Positions 22,715-25,031 of a stretch of DNA of 25,031 bases are shown piece by piece (within the stretch, counting starts at the first letter, position 1; every line of letters starts with the position of its first letter). This DNA comes from Cypionkella sp. (GTDB lineage: Bacteria > Pseudomonadota > Alphaproteobacteria > Rhodobacterales > Rhodobacteraceae), in NCBI GenBank assembly GCA_023255415.1, contig JALRIN010000038.1, positions 1 to 25,031 of the forward strand. The letters run 5' to 3'. A model generated the notes under the pieces. That model had not been told where the DNA came from, ran no database searches, and saw nothing but the letters and a program-made list of their open reading frames with translations. Made by a program: the position numbers and the translations under genes.

Positions 22715-23655
22715 CCACGCGGCGCGGCAGCCCGGCGCAAACGGTCATTGATCGCAAGCCCCAGCCCAAGCTCAGGAATAGGTGCAATCGCTATGCTTTG
22801 GCCGTTTTGCGCCAAAACATCCGCCTCGCGCAGCAGATGAAACAGGTTCGCCGCCGCCTCGACCAGATCGCCGCCCGGTGACAGGTTCAGATCTGCCGCA
22901 CCGGCACCAAAGCCAATGAAGACCGTTGCCGGATCAGGGGCGGCATTCAAGCGCACCGCCGCATTGGGCGCGTAATGCGACGCCATTTGCCCCGGTGCCG
23001 TTGGGCTCTGGGCATTGCCCCCGATCGGCAATGGACCAAGCAGCGCCTCTAGGTCTTCGCGGGTGACCCCGCCCGCGCGCAGCAGGGCAGGCGCGCCGCT
23101 CAGCCCCAGAATCGTCGACTCGACCCCCACCGCGCAGGCGCCACCGTCCAGCACAGCCGCAATCCGCCCCGACAATCCGTCACGCACATGCTGGGCCCGC
23201 GTCGGCGAAATCCTGCCCGAGGGATTGGCCGAAGGGGCGGCCAGCGGGCCACCAAAGGCGCGCAGCAAGGCCAGTGCCACCGGATGCGCCGGCAGGCGGA
23301 TCGCCACCGTGTCAAGCTCGGCCGTGACATAGGGCGACAGGCCTGACCCCGCCCGCAAAGGCAACACCAGCGTCAATGGCCCAGGCCAAAACGCCGCCGC
23401 AACCGCTCGCGCCCGAGCGTCAAACAGCGCAAATTCTTCTGCCGCCGCCAGATCAGGCACATGCACAATCAACGGGTTAAACCTTGGCCGCGCCTTGGCT
23501 TCAAAGATCCGCGCCACCGCCAGATCAGAGCGCGCATCGCCGCCCAGCCCGTAGACTGTCTCGGTTGGAAAAGCGACCAGCCCTGCGGCGCGCAGGATCT
23601 CTGCGGCGCGGGCAAGACCTGCGTGATCAGGCAAAAGGCTTTCGGTTTCGATCAT
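22711..23655 (-). CDS. tsaC: L-threonylcarbamoyladenylate synthase (Sua5/YrdC/YwlC family)
   Basis: It makes threonylcarbamoyl-AMP for the universal t6A37 modification of ANN-decoding tRNAs. The protein has 314 residues in two parts. The YrdC domain has PTETVYGLG (30-38), the ATP-binding KARPRFNPL (54-62) and SANPSG (142-147). A Sua5-type C-terminal domain follows the linker SPTAPGQMASHYAP (217-230), so this is the long Sua5 form. ATG 23655 gives the expected start, although its ribosome site is weak; ATG 23703 would add 16 residues and lies just after a TATAAT box. It is divergent from the acyl-CoA dehydrogenase. Confidence 0.94.
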   Translation of the reverse strand: MIETESLLPDHAGLARAAEILRAAGLVAFPTETVYGLGGDARSDLAVARIFEAKARPRFNPLIVHVPDLAAAEEFALFDARARAVAAAFWPGPLTLVLPLRAGSGLSPYVTAELDTVAIRLPAHPVALALLRAFGGPLAAPSANPSGRISPTRAQHVRDGLSGRIAAVLDGGACAVGVESTILGLSGAPALLRAGGVTREDLEALLGPLPIGGNAQSPTAPGQMASHYAPNAAVRLNAAPDPATVFIGFGAGAADLNLSPGGDLVEAAANLFHLLREADVLAQNGQSIAIAPIPELGLGLAINDRLRRAAAPRG

Positions 23656-23712
23656 CAGTGACGTAACGTCCGTCTTGAAGCGGCGGCACGGCAGGCCCAC
23701 CATTGACGCGCA

Positions 23713-23739
23713 ATTATAGGCTTCGCACGCTTTTGCCAA
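23713..23739 (-). promoter_or_regulatory. Possible tsaC promoter
   Basis: On the minus strand a perfect TATAAT (23718-23713) is preceded by TTGGCA (23739-23734) with a short 15-base spacer. It would give a leader of about 50 bases before ATG 23655. Confidence 0.4.
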
Positions 23740-23771
23740 GCCATCCGCCCTGCTGCCTTTCGGAGTCTTCT

Positions 23772-25031
23772 ATGCCCTATCGCGCCCCGCTTGCTGATTT
23801 TCGGCTTTTGCTTGACCTGACCGGCTTTGTCGAGGTTGCAGCAACCGAGCGTTTCGCCGATGCCACGCCCGAAACCGTTGAGGCGATTTTGTCAGAGGCG
23901 GGCAAGCTTTGCGAAAACACCCTCGCCCCGCTGAACCGTGCAGGCGACAAAACCGCAGCGCGGCTGGAAAATGGCGTGGTGCGCACGCCAGCCGGCTTTG
24001 TCGAAGGCTACCGCGAGATTGCCAGCGGCGGCTGGGTGGGGATTTCGGCGGATCCGGCCTATGGCGGCATGGGTCTGCCGATTGCGCTGGCCTCTTGTGT
24101 CAACGACATGATGGGGTCGGCCTGTTTGGCGCTGCAACTGAACCCCTTGCTGACCCAAGGCCAGATCGAAGCACTGGAACATCACGCCAGCGATGCGTTA
24201 AAGGCGATCTATCTGCCCAAGCTGATCTCGGGCGAGTGGAACGGCACGATGAATTTGACCGAACCGCAGGCGGGCAGCGATGTCGGCGCACTGCGCACCA
24301 AGGCCGAGCCGCTGGGCGACGGCAGCTATGCGATCACCGGTCAGAAAATCTATATCACTTGGGGCGATAACGACACCAACGCCAATGTCAGCCATCTTGT
24401 GCTTGCGCGTATCGTCGGGGCGGCGGCAGGGACCAAGGGCATCAGCCTGTTCCTTGTGCCGAAAATTATCCCCGATGCGCAGGGCAATCTGGGCGCGCGC
24501 AACAGCCTGAATGTGGTCAGCCTAGAGCATAAGCTTGGCCTGCACGGCTCGCCCACGGCGGTGATGCAGTTTGATGCCGCCCAAGGCTGGCTGGTGGGTG
24601 AAGAAAACAAAGGCATGGCGGCAATGTTTACGATGATGAACAACGCCCGGCTTGCGGTGGGCATGCAGGGCGTGGCCATTGCCGAGGCCGCCACGCAAAC
24701 CGCTGTTGCCTATGCGATGGGGCGGACGCAGGGCAAAACTCCGCTGGGCAATGGCGCCATTATCGACCATGCCGATGTGCGCCGAATGTTGGGTCAGATG
24801 CGGTCTGAAACCTTTGCCGCCCGCGCTATTGGTCTGGCCTGCGCCGTGGCCATCGACATGGGCCGCGCCACGAACGCCCCCGAATGGCAGGCGCGCGCAG
24901 CACTTTTGACGCCGATCGCCAAGGCTTACGGCACCGATATTGGCAATGAGGTCGCCTATATCGGCGTGCAGGTGCATGGCGGCATGGGCTTTATCGAGGA
25001 AACCGGTGCGGCACAGTATAGCCGCGATGTC
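23772..25031 (+). CDS. Acyl-CoA dehydrogenase, long DmdC-like type (3' end beyond window)
   Basis: A 420-residue fragment running off the right edge. An N-terminal extension MPYRAPLADFRLLLDLTG is typical of the roughly 590-residue acyl-CoA dehydrogenases that include DmdC (methylmercaptopropionyl-CoA dehydrogenase). TEPQAGSD (163-170) and ITGQKIYITWG contact FAD and substrate; QVHGGMGFIEETGAAQYSRD near the end is the family C-terminal signature. The catalytic Glu, expected in a YEGT motif some residues after SRD, would be just outside the window. ATG 23772 has GGAG 6 bases upstream. General fatty acyl-CoA oxidation is as likely as DMSP catabolism. It is a flavoenzyme expected to pass electrons to ETF. 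Confidence 0.93.
   Translation, partial: MPYRAPLADFRLLLDLTGFVEVAATERFADATPETVEAILSEAGKLCENTLAPLNRAGDKTAARLENGVVRTPAGFVEGYREIASGGWVGISADPAYGGMGLPIALASCVNDMMGSACLALQLNPLLTQGQIEALEHHASDALKAIYLPKLISGEWNGTMNLTEPQAGSDVGALRTKAEPLGDGSYAITGQKIYITWGDNDTNANVSHLVLARIVGAAAGTKGISLFLVPKIIPDAQGNLGARNSLNVVSLEHKLGLHGSPTAVMQFDAAQGWLVGEENKGMAAMFTMMNNARLAVGMQGVAIAEAATQTAVAYAMGRTQGKTPLGNGAIIDHADVRRMLGQMRSETFAARAIGLACAVAIDMGRATNAPEWQARAALLTPIAKAYGTDIGNEVAYIGVQVHGGMGFIEETGAAQYSRDV

Noticed and set aside
23772..25031. Firm assignment as dmdC of the DMSP demethylation pathway
   Set aside because: The family contains many general acyl-CoA dehydrogenases, no dmdA, dmdB or dmdD is in view, and the catalytic end is outside the window.

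Overview
The window looks like ordinary chromosomal backbone of an alphaproteobacterium, most likely of the Rhodobacteraceae/Paracoccaceae type (order Rhodobacterales). The reasons are the high-GC codon use, the divergent hemC/hemE pair, small lineage-typical lipoproteins, a DUF4864 protein, frequent GTG/TTG starts, and an acyl-CoA dehydrogenase of the long DmdC-like type. No insertion sequence, phage, integrase, tRNA or CRISPR array is visible, and no gap between genes exceeds 300 bases.

Layout, left to right. (1) 1-3260, translation and cofactor genes: the 5' end of tuf (minus), a lipoprotein (minus), a DUF4864 exported protein (plus), molybdopterin adenylyltransferase-like mog (minus), the ribosome-assembly GTPase rsgA (plus) and the 4.5S SRP RNA gene ffs (minus). 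(2) 3300-4490: a single inositol dehydrogenase gene, iolG (minus), with a GGAA-N6-TTCC palindrome sitting exactly on its predicted -10 element and a tandem palindromic terminator. (3) 4516-8364: the ybbA-ybbP ABC pair (minus), divergent from the GDSL esterase tesA, the same arrangement as in E. coli; here the two start codons overlap in one CATG. (4) 8468-11137: a D-2-hydroxyacid dehydrogenase-type flavoprotein and an MFS transporter. (5) 11134-14732: hemC (minus) divergent from hemE (plus), a bidirectional terminator and a SulP anion transporter. (6) 14978-18361: an aminotransferase/EamA exporter operon, a small Imm10-like protein and hemF. (7) 18443-25031: a small lipoprotein, an RsmC-like methyltransferase and clpS (minus), a HAD hydrolase, a D-alanyl-D-alanine carboxypeptidase with a SPOR-like C terminus, the threonylcarbamoyl-AMP synthase tsaC (Sua5 type), and an acyl-CoA dehydrogenase that runs off the right edge.

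How they work together: hemC, hemE and hemF supply three steps of tetrapyrrole synthesis. tuf, rsgA, ffs, the RsmC-like enzyme and tsaC serve translation and protein targeting. clpS feeds N-degron substrates to ClpAP. The lipoproteins and the D,D-carboxypeptidase act in the envelope.

I found no convincing new multi-gene system. The most distinctive signals are small: the operator over the iolG promoter, two mutually exclusive hairpins at the Shine-Dalgarno of the HAD gene, a possible leaderless hemC transcript, and a repeated architecture in which convergent genes share one palindromic CTAG or TTAA as both stop codons. All promoter and RNA-structure calls were made by eye and are tentative.
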